Shown: piece by piece, positions 44,396 to 52,583 of the stretch
Layout of the letters: every line of letters begins with the position of its first letter
How positions within the stretch are numbered: the stretch's first letter is position 1
DNA from: Acidobacteriota bacterium
GTDB taxonomy: Bacteria; Acidobacteriota; Blastocatellia; Pyrinomonadales; Pyrinomonadaceae
Reading direction: 5' to 3'
Assembly: GCA_019639235.1 (NCBI GenBank)
Contig: JAHBSG010000014.1
Location: 1-64,000, forward strand
Length of the DNA stretch: 64,000 bases
The notes under the pieces: model-generated
Seen by the model: the letters and a program-made list of their open reading frames with translations, nothing else
Told to the model about the DNA's origin: nothing
The model's database searches: none
Position numbers and translations under genes: made by a program

Positions 44396-45217
44396 ATGGC
44401 AATACGTGCGATCGTAATTTCGATAGCTTTACTGCTCGGGCTCGGGACATTCATCCCGCTGGCGACCGAATATGCCGAGGCCGGAGCGGTCAAGACCAAG
44501 CGCTACAAGAACAAGAAGAAAAAGAAACGGTATTGGCGCGGTGTCAAGAAGTATTCGAAACGCTGGTGGCAGCTTTATCGTGCTCAGGAACGCCGCAAGC
44601 GGCAGGTTGCTCAGCGTCGTCGTGCCCTAAGGCTCCGCCAGATGCGGCTTGCGAAGGCTCGGCAGGTTGCCGAGGAACGCCGTGCAGCGGTTGCCGCGGG
44701 CAAGACTCAGCCGAAAGAAACCGCAGCGGTCCTTCCCTCGGGTGCTCCGGCTCCGAAGAACTGGTCGGTCGGCAGTGCCGATTCGAACGAACTGAAGTTC
44801 AACGTCGCCGGCAATAGCGGATCAAACGTTGGTTCGGCTTCGATCTCCGTCGTCGGCGCAGCCACAGGTGATTCCTCTTCGCGGTTCAACAACAAGACCG
44901 TTGGCGGCATCCCGACGACAGCTCTTCGCCGCGACGTCATCAACACGATGATCAAGGAGAACGGCTGGGTGGTCAATGACTATCAGAAGCAGGTTGGTGA
45001 CGACACGGTCTATGTCGTAGTTGCCCAATCGCAGGGCCGCGATGGCCGCGTACACTCACGGCTCTTCTACTTTACCGAGGCCGGCGGACGTGTTTACAGC
45101 GTTGCGACTAACTCGGCGACCGACTCGGCCGAACGCCTTGCCGAAGAATCGGAAAAGGTGATCCAGTCACTCCGCGGCGGCACCCGCCGTACGCAGCAGG
45201 CCGCTGTTCGCGATTAG
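44396..45217 (+). CDS. Secreted, very basic protein between pilB and pilT
   Basis: 273 aa, AGGAGG ribosome site 7 bp upstream. N-terminal signal peptide (AIVISIALLLGLGTFIPLATEYAEA). A strongly basic block follows: KRYKNKKKKKRYWRGVKKYSKRWWQLYRAQERRKRQVAQRRRALRLRQMR. Residues ~115-273 are a compact domain (TTALRRDVINTMIKENGWVVNDYQKQVGDDTVYVVVAQSQGRDG). Not recognised. Its position inside the pilus operon suggests a pilus-linked or DNA-binding surface function, which is only inference. Confidence 0.75.
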   Translation: MAIRAIVISIALLLGLGTFIPLATEYAEAGAVKTKRYKNKKKKKRYWRGVKKYSKRWWQLYRAQERRKRQVAQRRRALRLRQMRLAKARQVAEERRAAVAAGKTQPKETAAVLPSGAPAPKNWSVGSADSNELKFNVAGNSGSNVGSASISVVGAATGDSSSRFNNKTVGGIPTTALRRDVINTMIKENGWVVNDYQKQVGDDTVYVVVAQSQGRDGRVHSRLFYFTEAGGRVYSVATNSATDSAERLAEESEKVIQSLRGGTRRTQQAAVRD

Positions 45218-45239
45218 CGAACGCCTCCAAACAGCAATC

Positions 45240-45272
45240 GGTAGCCGCAAGCCGCCATACCTTGCGGCTACC
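45240..45272. repeat. 12-bp perfect inverted repeat before pilT
   Basis: GGTAGCCGCAAG (45240-45251) and CTTGCGGCTACC (45261-45272) are perfect arms with a 9-nt loop, and flanking ATCG/CCGAT nearly extends the stem. No T-run follows. It may act as an mRNA-processing or stabilising hairpin between the upstream gene and pilT. Confidence 0.6.
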
Positions 45273-45289
45273 CGATCCACGTATCTACC

Positions 45290-46501
45290 ATGAGTAAAGA
45301 AACCATAGAAAACATCGCCTCGCAGGTGACGCTTCCGGAGCTGTTGAAGCGGATGACCGATCTCGGCGGTTCCGACCTTCACCTGACAACCAACTCGGCC
45401 CCGCAAGTTCGCGTACACGGTCATCTTCGGCCATTGGACGGCTTTGCTCCGATGACGCCGGCGGACACCAAACGGCTTGCGTATTCCGTGTTGACCGATG
45501 CACAGAAGCATCGCTTTGAAGAGAACCTCGAGCTTGACTTCTCATTCGGCCTGAAGGGAATGTCGCGGTTTCGTGCCAACCTTTTCAATCAGAAAGGCGC
45601 GGTCGGCGCTGTCTTTCGTGCGATTCCTTACGAGATCAAGACGTTCGAGGCCCTTGGCTTGCCGCCGGTCGTCTCAGACCTTTGCAACAAGCCTCGCGGG
45701 CTCATCCTTGTCACGGGCCCGACGGGTTCAGGTAAATCGACAACGCTGGCCGCGATGATCGATAAGATCAACAGCGAACGGCACGACCACATCCTAACCA
45801 TCGAAGACCCGATCGAATTTCTTCACAACCACAAGAGCTGCGTGGTCAATCAGCGAGAGGTCGCGGCCGACACGCACTCATTCGCCTCGGCCCTTCGGAC
45901 CGCGCTTCGCCAAGACCCGGACATCGTCCTCGTCGGCGAAATGCGAGACCTCGAAACGATCGAGATGGCTCTCCGAATCGCGGAAACCGGCCACCTGACG
46001 TTCGCAACGCTGCACACGAACTCTGCATATTCGACCATTAACCGTATCATCGACGTCTTTCCGGCAAGCCAGCAGGCACAGGTACGAACGCAGCTTTCGC
46101 TCGTGCTTGAAGGGATAATGTGTCAAGCCCTGCTGCCGAAGTCCACTGGCGACGGACGCTGCATGGCGCTTGAGATCCTTGTACCGAATTCGGCTATCCG
46201 TAACCTGATCCGCGAGGACAAGATCCACCAGATCTATTCGATGATGCAGACCGGCCAGGACAAGTTCGGGATGCAGACGTTCAACCAATCGCTCGCGACG
46301 CTGGTCCACAAGAAGCAGATCACTATTGAGGCGGCAATGCAGCGAACTTCGAATGCCGATGAGCTTAAAGAACTGCTGGAACGCGGCTCAGGACTAAACC
46401 AATCCTATGGCGGCGGCCCCAAGCCCGGAATGCCGGCAAACGGACATGCGAGCCCATATGCCCAAGGGCGCCCAATAGGTCAACGGCCGCCGGCACGATG
46501 A
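45290..46501 (+). CDS. pilT: Type IV pilus retraction ATPase PilT
   Basis: 403 aa, drives pilus retraction and twitching. Features are the N-terminal SDLHLTTNSAPQVRVHG domain, Walker A GPTGSGKSTTLAAMID, the HDHILTIEDPIEFLH Asp box, and the Walker B region DIVLVGEMRDLETIEMALRIAETGHLTFATLHTNSA. The C-terminal tail is Gly/Pro-rich and non-conserved. Between the basic protein gene and pilC. Confidence 0.96.
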   Translation: MSKETIENIASQVTLPELLKRMTDLGGSDLHLTTNSAPQVRVHGHLRPLDGFAPMTPADTKRLAYSVLTDAQKHRFEENLELDFSFGLKGMSRFRANLFNQKGAVGAVFRAIPYEIKTFEALGLPPVVSDLCNKPRGLILVTGPTGSGKSTTLAAMIDKINSERHDHILTIEDPIEFLHNHKSCVVNQREVAADTHSFASALRTALRQDPDIVLVGEMRDLETIEMALRIAETGHLTFATLHTNSAYSTINRIIDVFPASQQAQVRTQLSLVLEGIMCQALLPKSTGDGRCMALEILVPNSAIRNLIREDKIHQIYSMMQTGQDKFGMQTFNQSLATLVHKKQITIEAAMQRTSNADELKELLERGSGLNQSYGGGPKPGMPANGHASPYAQGRPIGQRPPAR

Positions 46502-46540
46502 ACGGCCGGAAAGTGAGAATTAAGGAGCATAAGAAAAACG

Positions 46541-47773
46541 ATGCCAACATTTGCATATAAAGGAAGAAACCGCCTCAATGAACTGGTGGCTGGCGAGCGT
46601 GATGCGGCAAACGCGGATGAACTCCGGAGCCTGCTTCGCCGGGAACAGATCGTAATGACCCAGGCGACCGAGAAGGGAAAGGTCATTTCGATACCGAAGC
46701 TCGGGACTCGCAAGAAGGTCAACGCCAAGGAGCTTGCGGTCTTCACACGACAGTTTTCGGTGATGATCGACGCCGGTCTTCCGCTTGTCCAGTGTCTGGA
46801 TATCCTGGCGGAACAGCAGGCGAACCCGTTCTTTAAGGAAGTCCTTCGGCAAGTAAGGCAAAATGTGGAAGAAGGTTCGACGCTCCACTCGGCCCTCGAC
46901 AAGCACCCGAAGGTCTTCGACTCGCTTTATACGCATATGGTCGAAGCCGGAGAAACGGGCGGTGTGCTCGATCTGATCCTCCAGCGGCTTGCGACCCTTA
47001 TCGAGAAGGTCGTAAAGCTCAAGCGAAGCATCATCTCGGCGTCGATCTATCCGGCGGCGGTCATCTTGGTCGCTATCGCGGCGATCGCGGTGATCCTGAT
47101 CGTGGTGATCCCGCAGTTCGAGCAGATCTTCATCGGATTGCTCGGGCCGGGCGAGGTCCTTCCGCTGCCGACGCGCATCGTCATGGCACTAAGCGGATTT
47201 CTCGCCGGTTGGGGCGGCCTCGCGACCCTCGCGTTTTTGATCGCGGCAACCATTGGGACGCGTGCGTATTACAAGACAGAGAAAGGCCGCTGGCAGATCG
47301 ATTCGCTTCTGCTCAAGGCACCGATCTTCGGGCCGTTGCTAAGGAAGGTTGCTGTTGCCCGATTCTCCCGGATCCTTTCAACGCTGCTTTCCTCGGGTGT
47401 TCCGATCCTTCAGTCGCTAGATATTACTTCTAAGACGGCCGGAAACGTAGTTATAGAGGACGCCATCCTAAAGGTCCGTGCGGGTGTTGAACGCGGTGAG
47501 AACTTCGTCGATCCCCTCAAGGCGACAAAGGTGTTCCCGCACATGGTCGGGCAGATGATCGGCGTCGGTGAACAGACCGGTGCTCTTGACGCGATGCTCG
47601 GAAAGATCGCTGACTTCTACGAAGAAGAGGTCGACTCGGCTATCGCCGACTTGCTCGCGATGATCGAACCGGTGCTGATCGCCTTCCTTGGCGTTACCAT
47701 CGGCGGCATCGTTATCTCGATGTACCTTCCGCTCTTCACCCTCATCGGCAAACTCGCCGGTGGGCCGAAGTAA
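46541..47773 (+). CDS. pilC: Type IV pilus inner-membrane platform protein PilC
   Basis: 410 aa, three membrane segments, two GspF domains: VFTRQFSVMIDAGLPLVQCLDILAEQQANPFFKEVLRQVRQNVEEGSTLHSALDKHPKVFDSLYTHMVEAGETGG is the first GspF domain, and ARFSRILSTLLSSGVPILQSLDITSKTAGN the second. It recruits PilB and PilT. pilB-pilT-pilC is the usual order. A strong terminator follows. Confidence 0.96.
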   Translation: MPTFAYKGRNRLNELVAGERDAANADELRSLLRREQIVMTQATEKGKVISIPKLGTRKKVNAKELAVFTRQFSVMIDAGLPLVQCLDILAEQQANPFFKEVLRQVRQNVEEGSTLHSALDKHPKVFDSLYTHMVEAGETGGVLDLILQRLATLIEKVVKLKRSIISASIYPAAVILVAIAAIAVILIVVIPQFEQIFIGLLGPGEVLPLPTRIVMALSGFLAGWGGLATLAFLIAATIGTRAYYKTEKGRWQIDSLLLKAPIFGPLLRKVAVARFSRILSTLLSSGVPILQSLDITSKTAGNVVIEDAILKVRAGVERGENFVDPLKATKVFPHMVGQMIGVGEQTGALDAMLGKIADFYEEEVDSAIADLLAMIEPVLIAFLGVTIGGIVISMYLPLFTLIGKLAGGPK

Positions 47774-47795
47774 AGAGGCGCGATTCAGAAGAAAA

Positions 47796-47823
47796 GGCGG
47801 CATCTTCGGGTGCCGTCTTTTTT
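47796..47823 (+). terminator. Intrinsic terminator of the pil operon (TTCG loop)
   Basis: GGCGGCATC pairs with GGTGCCGTC (47796-47804 / 47809-47817) across a TTCG tetraloop and is followed by TTTTTT. The T-tract overlaps the stop codon of the convergent membrane gene. Confidence 0.9.
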
Positions 47824-48190
47824 ATTGCTTCGGCGTTCGAATGAATGCTATCGCGAAGAGAATCGCGAGCAAGAGGTCTATGGCAGCTCCGGCGGTGATC
47901 TGCCAAGGAGCCTGGCCATTGAAGTAGAGATAGAACGTTGGAATGACGAACACGATCTTTTCAAGAACGGCCGCAGGCATTATCAGGCGAAAACGGACGG
48001 GGTCGCGCGCGATGGTCAGGAAAACGACCTGAAACGCCAGAGCCACGCCGATGAAGCCGTAGAAATACTCCGGGTGCGTGATCGCCGGCGGGCTGTCGAT
48101 GCCGATCTGTTTCTCGAGAAAATATTGCGGGACGAGGGCGATGATGCCGTAGATGCCGGCAATGGCGAATGTATATCTGGCGAATCTCAT
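47822..48190 (-). CDS. Small membrane protein of unknown function
   Basis: 122 aa, four likely membrane helices (IYGIIALVPQYFLE, FYGFIGVALAFQVVFLTIA, MPAAVLEKIVFVIPTFYLYF, AGAAIDLLLAILFAIAF). It follows ribE on the same strand by 24 bp, so it may be co-transcribed. No family was recognised. Confidence 0.75.
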   Translation of the reverse strand: MRFARYTFAIAGIYGIIALVPQYFLEKQIGIDSPPAITHPEYFYGFIGVALAFQVVFLTIARDPVRFRLIMPAAVLEKIVFVIPTFYLYFNGQAPWQITAGAAIDLLLAILFAIAFIRTPKQ

Positions 48191-48214
48191 AACGCTCTGA
48201 GCCGCCGCGGCGGG

Positions 48215-48856
48215 CTAAACAAAGCCGGCCTTTTCGAGCGTCTCTACCGTTATACGCGAATCGGGCACCCGTGCCTGTATCATCCGCTCGACGTATTTTG
48301 CGATGACGTCCGCCTCAAGGTTTACCGGGTCGCCGGATTTCAGCGATGAGAGATTTGTGAGTTGCCAGGTCTTCGGAATGACGGCGATCTCAAAGTGGTC
48401 ATCGGCGAGCGAGGCGACGGTAAGGCTGATGCCCTCGACCGCGACCGAGCCCTTGAAGACAAGATAGCAGGCCATTTCAGGCGGAAAGCCGATCCGGACG
48501 GTCCAGAAGTCACCGCTTTTCTCTGCACCAAGAAACTGCCCGCGGGCATCGACGTGGCCCTGGACGATGTGGCCGCCGAGCCGCGTCGAGGGCGTGACCG
48601 CACGTTCAAGATTGACGGCCGAGCCCGCCGCAAGCCCGCCGAGCGTCGAACGGTCAAGCGTTTCGCGTGAGACGTCCGCCGCAAACGAATTTTTGCCGAT
48701 ATCGAGCGCCGTCAGGCATACGCCGTTAACGGCGATCGAATCGCCGGAGGCAGTGCCCTCGACCACGGTGTGTGCCTCGATAACAATTCGGGCGTTCTCG
48801 CCCTGACGTTCGACCGAGCGGACGCGGCCGAGTTCTTCTATCAATCCGGTAAACAT
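48215..48856 (-). CDS. ribE: Riboflavin synthase alpha chain
   Basis: 213 aa, converts two lumazine molecules to riboflavin. The N-terminal MFTGLIEELGRV is the family signature, the two repeated lumazine-binding domains (about 1-95 and 96-190) show the SIAVNGVCLT / GSVAVEGISLTV pair, and LGGHIVQGHVD is present. It lies far from ribH (31361), so the pathway genes are scattered. Confidence 0.95.
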   Translation of the reverse strand: MFTGLIEELGRVRSVERQGENARIVIEAHTVVEGTASGDSIAVNGVCLTALDIGKNSFAADVSRETLDRSTLGGLAAGSAVNLERAVTPSTRLGGHIVQGHVDARGQFLGAEKSGDFWTVRIGFPPEMACYLVFKGSVAVEGISLTVASLADDHFEIAVIPKTWQLTNLSSLKSGDPVNLEADVIAKYVERMIQARVPDSRITVETLEKAGFV

Positions 48857-48872
48857 CCTCAGACCCTAAGAC

Positions 48873-49283
48873 CTAGAACCAAGGCTTTTTGCCGATAACG
48901 TAAGTCTGTACAAATTCTTCGTCAGATTTGGTCAGATAGATGATGCCTTCAACAATGCCGATGACCGTCGGAATGAGCACCAGCGGAGTCCCGATACCGC
49001 AGGTCACGATCGCGATGATGAAGGAAATGAGATAGACCGATAGCAGGATGATGCCCTCCTGCTGATAGCCGAGAATAAATTTGTGGATGCCGAGGCCGCC
49101 GAGCAGGATGCCGCAAAGGCCGGCGGCGATCTTTTTATCGGCACCGACGGGCTTCGACTGCATCTGCGGCGATTGCTGCATTGGCGAGCCTACGCCCATA
49201 AAAGCTCCGCAGTTCGAGCAGTTCTGGAATGTCCCGGGGTTTTGGGCTCGGCAGTTCGGACAAGTTGTGTAGCTGGTTGCCAT
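48873..49283 (-). CDS. TM2-domain protein with N-terminal zinc ribbon
   Basis: 136 aa. The zinc ribbon has C8-x2-C11 and C22-x2-C25. The TM2 domain (KKIAAGLCGILLGGLGIHKFILGYQQEGIILLSVYLISFIIAIVTCGIGTPLVLIPTVIGIVEGIIYL) has two membrane helices. The role is unknown in bacteria. It is located upstream of ribE (16 bp gap). Confidence 0.88.
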   Translation of the reverse strand: MATSYTTCPNCRAQNPGTFQNCSNCGAFMGVGSPMQQSPQMQSKPVGADKKIAAGLCGILLGGLGIHKFILGYQQEGIILLSVYLISFIIAIVTCGIGTPLVLIPTVIGIVEGIIYLTKSDEEFVQTYVIGKKPWF

Positions 49284-49408
49284 AGTTACGTCTCCGCGGG
49301 AGTTTGAGGTGCCCTAAGTATCGGCTGAAAAACGGCGTTTGTCAACGAACTTGGGCTAGGCCGCCGGCGGGTGAAACGTGGCGGGAAACTGTGTAAACTT
49401 GAGAACAA

Positions 49409-49948
49409 ATGAACGACGCAGCAACGGCCGGCCAGGAGCCGCCGAAACTCAGACGCGATGCCTCGGGGGCTTTGGACAATAGCTCGCTTGCCGACCTGAT
49501 CGAGTGGTTTCTCAACTTCGATGAGCGAACGGCACGCATCCGGCACGAGATATCTAACGAGCTTTTCTTGTGGAAACAGGCCGATGACGAAGCGAACGGG
49601 GTTCCGACCTATCCCTTTGAGAATGCTGAGGCGAGGTTTGCGATCGGGGTATTTCAGGCGGTTCAGGAAAACAATTCCGAGCCGCTGCTCGGGCTTTGGC
49701 TGAACGACATACTTGCGGCCATCCACGATGCGAAAGAAACAAAGCAGGAGATCGCCGACGCGAACAAACTGCAGGACCCGGCCGCGACGATATTTGAGAA
49801 TGCAGAGAAGCTGACCACCAATACGGAACGGCGGCTGTACCTGACAAGTTCTTGGATCGAAACGCTTTACACGGCCGAGGCCCGCGTGCTCGGCTGGATC
49901 TATCAGGAGCTTTACGGCCGGCCGTTCACACCGACCTCGGCGGGGTGA
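49409..49948 (+). CDS. Unrecognised 179-aa soluble protein
   Basis: Mostly helical (EWFLNFDERTARIRHEISNELFLWKQADDEA, AVQENNSEPLLGLWLNDILAAIHDAKETKQEIADANKLQDPAATIFENAEKL). No signal, no membrane segment, no known motif. Ends 7 bp from the convergent YpfJ-type gene. Reading frame length and base usage suggest a real gene, but no function can be assigned. Confidence 0.65.
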   Translation: MNDAATAGQEPPKLRRDASGALDNSSLADLIEWFLNFDERTARIRHEISNELFLWKQADDEANGVPTYPFENAEARFAIGVFQAVQENNSEPLLGLWLNDILAAIHDAKETKQEIADANKLQDPAATIFENAEKLTTNTERRLYLTSSWIETLYTAEARVLGWIYQELYGRPFTPTSAG

Positions 49949-49955
49949 TACCCGC

Positions 49956-50774
49956 CTAGCGGAACGTCTGGCACTGCCGCATATCGCCGCCATTGAACCC
50001 GCGGGCGAACCATTCCATCCGCTCCTTTGCTGAGCCGTGGGTGAACGATTCGGGAACGACGTAGCCCTGCGTCCGCTTCTGGATCATGTCGTCGCCGACG
50101 GCCGCGGCCGCACGAAGAGCTTCCTCGGGGTCGCCCGGTTCAACTATTCGTTTCTTGGCCGCATGGTGAGCCCAAACTCCGGCGTAGCAATCGGCTTGCA
50201 GCTCAAGCCTAACCGAGAGAGCGTTATTCTGGCCGCGGGCTTGAACCTGTCCCATCGTTCCAAGCAAATTCTGAATATGATGCCCGACCTCGTGGGCGAT
50301 GACGTAGGCTTGGGCAAAATCGCCGGGTGCCTTGAACTCGCGTTTCAGTTCTTCAAAAAAGGCAAAATCGAGATAGAGCTTACGGTCGCCGGGGCAATAG
50401 AACGGCCCCATTGCCGCACTCGCATAGCCGCAAGCCGATGAGACTTGGCCGGAAAAGAGAACAAGCGTCGGCGGTTGATAGCGCGGGCCGCCCTGGGCCG
50501 GAAGTATCTGCGTGAAAACGTCTTCTGTGCTGCCGAGCACGGCGGCGGCAAACTGGCGGTTCTCGTCCGGCGGGGCGTTGTTTGCGGCGGGCTGCTGCTG
50601 TGTCTGCGTCTGGGCCGGAAGGCCTTCGAGAAACTGCCGCGGGTCGCCGCCGAGCAAGCAAACAAGTGCGGCAATTATCAGCACGCCAATGCCGCCCCCG
50701 CCCAGTGCCACGCCGCGGCCCATGCCACGCCGGTCTTCGATATTAGAACTCTGCCGCTGCTGTCTCCAACGCAT
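49956..50774 (-). CDS. ypfJ: YpfJ-type neutral zinc metallopeptidase
   Basis: 272 aa. One N-terminal membrane anchor (GIGVLIIAALVCLLGG), then the peptidase domain with H161-E162-x2-H165 (AHEVGHHIQNLLG), the CGYASAAMGPFYCPGD segment, and the downstream RLELQADCYAGVWAHHA motif, as in the KPN_02809/YpfJ family. Proteolytic role not well characterised; probably periplasmic. Confidence 0.9.
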   Translation of the reverse strand: MRWRQQRQSSNIEDRRGMGRGVALGGGGIGVLIIAALVCLLGGDPRQFLEGLPAQTQTQQQPAANNAPPDENRQFAAAVLGSTEDVFTQILPAQGGPRYQPPTLVLFSGQVSSACGYASAAMGPFYCPGDRKLYLDFAFFEELKREFKAPGDFAQAYVIAHEVGHHIQNLLGTMGQVQARGQNNALSVRLELQADCYAGVWAHHAAKKRIVEPGDPEEALRAAAAVGDDMIQKRTQGYVVPESFTHGSAKERMEWFARGFNGGDMRQCQTFR

Positions 50775-50955
50775 TTGCCCACCTCGTTTTTCTGATATTT
50801 GCGAAAGTTTGTCGTGATTTTAGCATCAAAACCGCACGAGGACGAAAGATTTCGCCGACGAGCAACGAGCGACGTCCGAGGAGCGGCAGGCAAAAGGCGG
50901 CGAAATAATGGGCCGATAACACTATGACGCCGCTCCGCAGGCTCACCGCAAAATG

Positions 50956-50985
50956 TTGACAAAAGTGGATTTACGGGTTTATTAT
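50956..50985 (+). promoter_or_regulatory. Promoter of the HU gene
   Basis: TTGACA (50956-50961) and TATTAT (50980-50985), spacing 18 nt. The leader to the ATG at 51045 is about 50 nt, and the GGAGG ribosome site is at 51035-51039. Confidence 0.7.
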
Positions 50986-51044
50986 CAATTTTGACGAGGT
51001 GGGTTGTTCTTTCCCTGGGTCAGCGGATCCGCCCGGAGGGCAAA

Positions 51045-51335
51045 ATGATAAAACTGGACATCGTCAATCAGGTCGCCGATAAGACCGGAGTTCCGAAGCA
51101 AAAGGCGGAGCAGGTGGTCGATTCGCTCTTTAACGCGATGAAGGAGGCTCTTGCTCAGGGCAAAAGGATTGAGCTGCGGGGTTTTGGTGTATTTGTCGTT
51201 AAGCCGCGGAAGCGGGGCGTAGGTCGAAACCCGCGGACAGGCGAGGAAGTGCCGATCCCTGCCGGGAAGACGATACGCTTCAAACCCGGAAAGGAACTGA
51301 CCGGAGGAAACTCCGACGAAGACTACGACGAATAG
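51045..51335 (+). CDS. HU/IHF-family DNA-binding protein
   Basis: 96 aa from ATG 51045 (the frame is open back to 50991, but that part falls in the leader). The features are KLDIVNQVADKTGVPKQKAEQVVDSLFNAMKEAL, GFGVFVVKPRKRGVGRNPRTGEEVPIPAGKTIRFKPGK (DNA-binding arm), and an acidic tail (GGNSDEDYDE), unusual for HU. Nucleoid organisation; single-gene transcription unit likely. Confidence 0.95.
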   Translation: MIKLDIVNQVADKTGVPKQKAEQVVDSLFNAMKEALAQGKRIELRGFGVFVVKPRKRGVGRNPRTGEEVPIPAGKTIRFKPGKELTGGNSDEDYDE

Positions 51336-51359
51336 AAAATTAGAGGCAGCTTTGCACCA

Positions 51360-51402
51360 ATCGCAAACTACTCCGAATGCATCGGGCCAAGTAGTTTGCG
51401 AT
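51360..51402 (+). terminator. 13-bp inverted repeat after the HU gene, likely terminator
   Basis: ATCGCAAACTACT (51360-51372) and AGTAGTTTGCGAT (51390-51402) are perfect arms; inside the loop CCGA and TCGG can pair again. The sequence that follows (AATTATTTT) is A/T-rich. It stands between the HU gene and the M50 gene. Termination or mRNA stability are both possible. Confidence 0.6.
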
Positions 51403-51421
51403 AATTATTTTCAGGCAGAGA

Positions 51422-52441
51422 ATGCAGGAACTACCCGAAACGGCCGCATATGAACGAGCCTTTATCCTCGAACGCGAAGAGCTGCGGCCCTGGAGGCACA
51501 TCGGCCTGCTTTTGCTTACGTTGGTAACGGCGACCATTGCGGGAAGCCTTTATCCCTTTGGCCCGCTGATGATCTTTCCCGAGGCCGACCCGCAAAGCTG
51601 GAAGGAGCTTTTCGATTTTCTGATCGCGGCCCCGGCGAGCTACGTTTCGTTGATCGTTTCCGCAGTCGGTTATCTTACTTCTGATTGGGCCAATCTGGCC
51701 CGGGCCCTTTCGTTCTCCGGCTCGCTGCTATTTATCCTGGTCGCCCACGAAATGGGGCACTACGTGGCCTGCCGCATTTACCGCGTCGATGCGACGCTTC
51801 CCTATTTTATCCCGACACCGCCGCTCATCGGGCCGGCCGGGACATTTGGCGCATTTATCAAGATACGCTCGCCGATGCCGTCGCGAAAGGCCGTTTTCGA
51901 TATTGGCGTCGCCGGGCCGATCGCGGGCTTTATCGCCCTGCTTCCGATCGCATTTCTGGGCATCTTTACCGCGGAAAAGGCGCCGCCGGAGGTGGTCGCA
52001 AATTATCAAGGAATCGTTTTTTCCGATCCGCTGCTGATGAAAGCGATCGGTTGGCTTGCCGGAACCGGGACAGATGCGATCTACGGAAATTCTTTCTACT
52101 ACGCAGCTTGGGTCGGCCTGCTTGTAACGGCGCTCAATCTCATCCCTTCGGGGCAGCTCGATGGCGGACATGCGATCTATGCCGTTTTTGGCGAGAGGGT
52201 TCACTACTGGACCGGGCGGATCGCCTTTGCCGTAATGGCCGTGCTTTCCGTGCTCGGGATGTTCTACTTCAACAGTCCAAGCGGTTTCCTTATTGCTATT
52301 TTGCTCGGGATAATGATGCGGATCGGGCATCCGGAACCCTGGGACACCTCGCCTCTCGACGGCAAACGTAAGCTCGTCGCCTTCGGTGTTCTAGTTATTT
52401 TTATAATGAGCTTTTTGCCGTTTCCGATAAAGATCAGTTAG
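51422..52441 (+). CDS. Site-2 protease family (M50) membrane metallopeptidase
   Basis: 339 aa, multi-span. Zinc motif H109-E110-x2-H113 (AHEMGHYVAC), the second motif LNLIPSGQLDGGH near residue 240, and the GPAGTFGAFIKIRSP loop of the M50 family. Such proteases cut transmembrane regulators. No PDZ domain is visible, as in small S2P homologues. A tandem heptamer repeat begins directly after its stop. Confidence 0.9.
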   Translation: MQELPETAAYERAFILEREELRPWRHIGLLLLTLVTATIAGSLYPFGPLMIFPEADPQSWKELFDFLIAAPASYVSLIVSAVGYLTSDWANLARALSFSGSLLFILVAHEMGHYVACRIYRVDATLPYFIPTPPLIGPAGTFGAFIKIRSPMPSRKAVFDIGVAGPIAGFIALLPIAFLGIFTAEKAPPEVVANYQGIVFSDPLLMKAIGWLAGTGTDAIYGNSFYYAAWVGLLVTALNLIPSGQLDGGHAIYAVFGERVHYWTGRIAFAVMAVLSVLGMFYFNSPSGFLIAILLGIMMRIGHPEPWDTSPLDGKRKLVAFGVLVIFIMSFLPFPIKIS

Positions 52442-52455
52442 CAGTGAGCAGTTAG

Positions 52456-52518
52456 CAGTGGTCAGTGGTCAGTGGTCAGTGGTCAGTGGTCAGTGGTCAG
52501 TGGTCAGTGGTCAGTGGT
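52456..52518. repeat. Nine perfect tandem heptamers (CAGTGGT)
   Basis: The unit CAGTGGT occurs nine times without a break from 52456, followed by a partial copy. Flanks (52440-52455 and 52556-52580) contain GCAGTGAGCAG-like and CTGCTCAC-like segments that are inverted relative to each other. It lies between convergent genes. A fragment of the same kind (CAGTGAGCAGTGAACAGTG) occurs at 55438-55456, after the MFS gene, so it is probably an intergenic repeat family. Confidence 0.85.
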
Positions 52519-52583
52519 CAGATGATGCAGAACCGCCGCAAGCGGGTTGCACTGCTTACTGCTCACCGCTCACTGCTCACTGT

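Noticed and set aside
52456..52518. CRISPR array
   Set aside because: The units are 7-bp tandem copies without spacers, and no cas gene is near.
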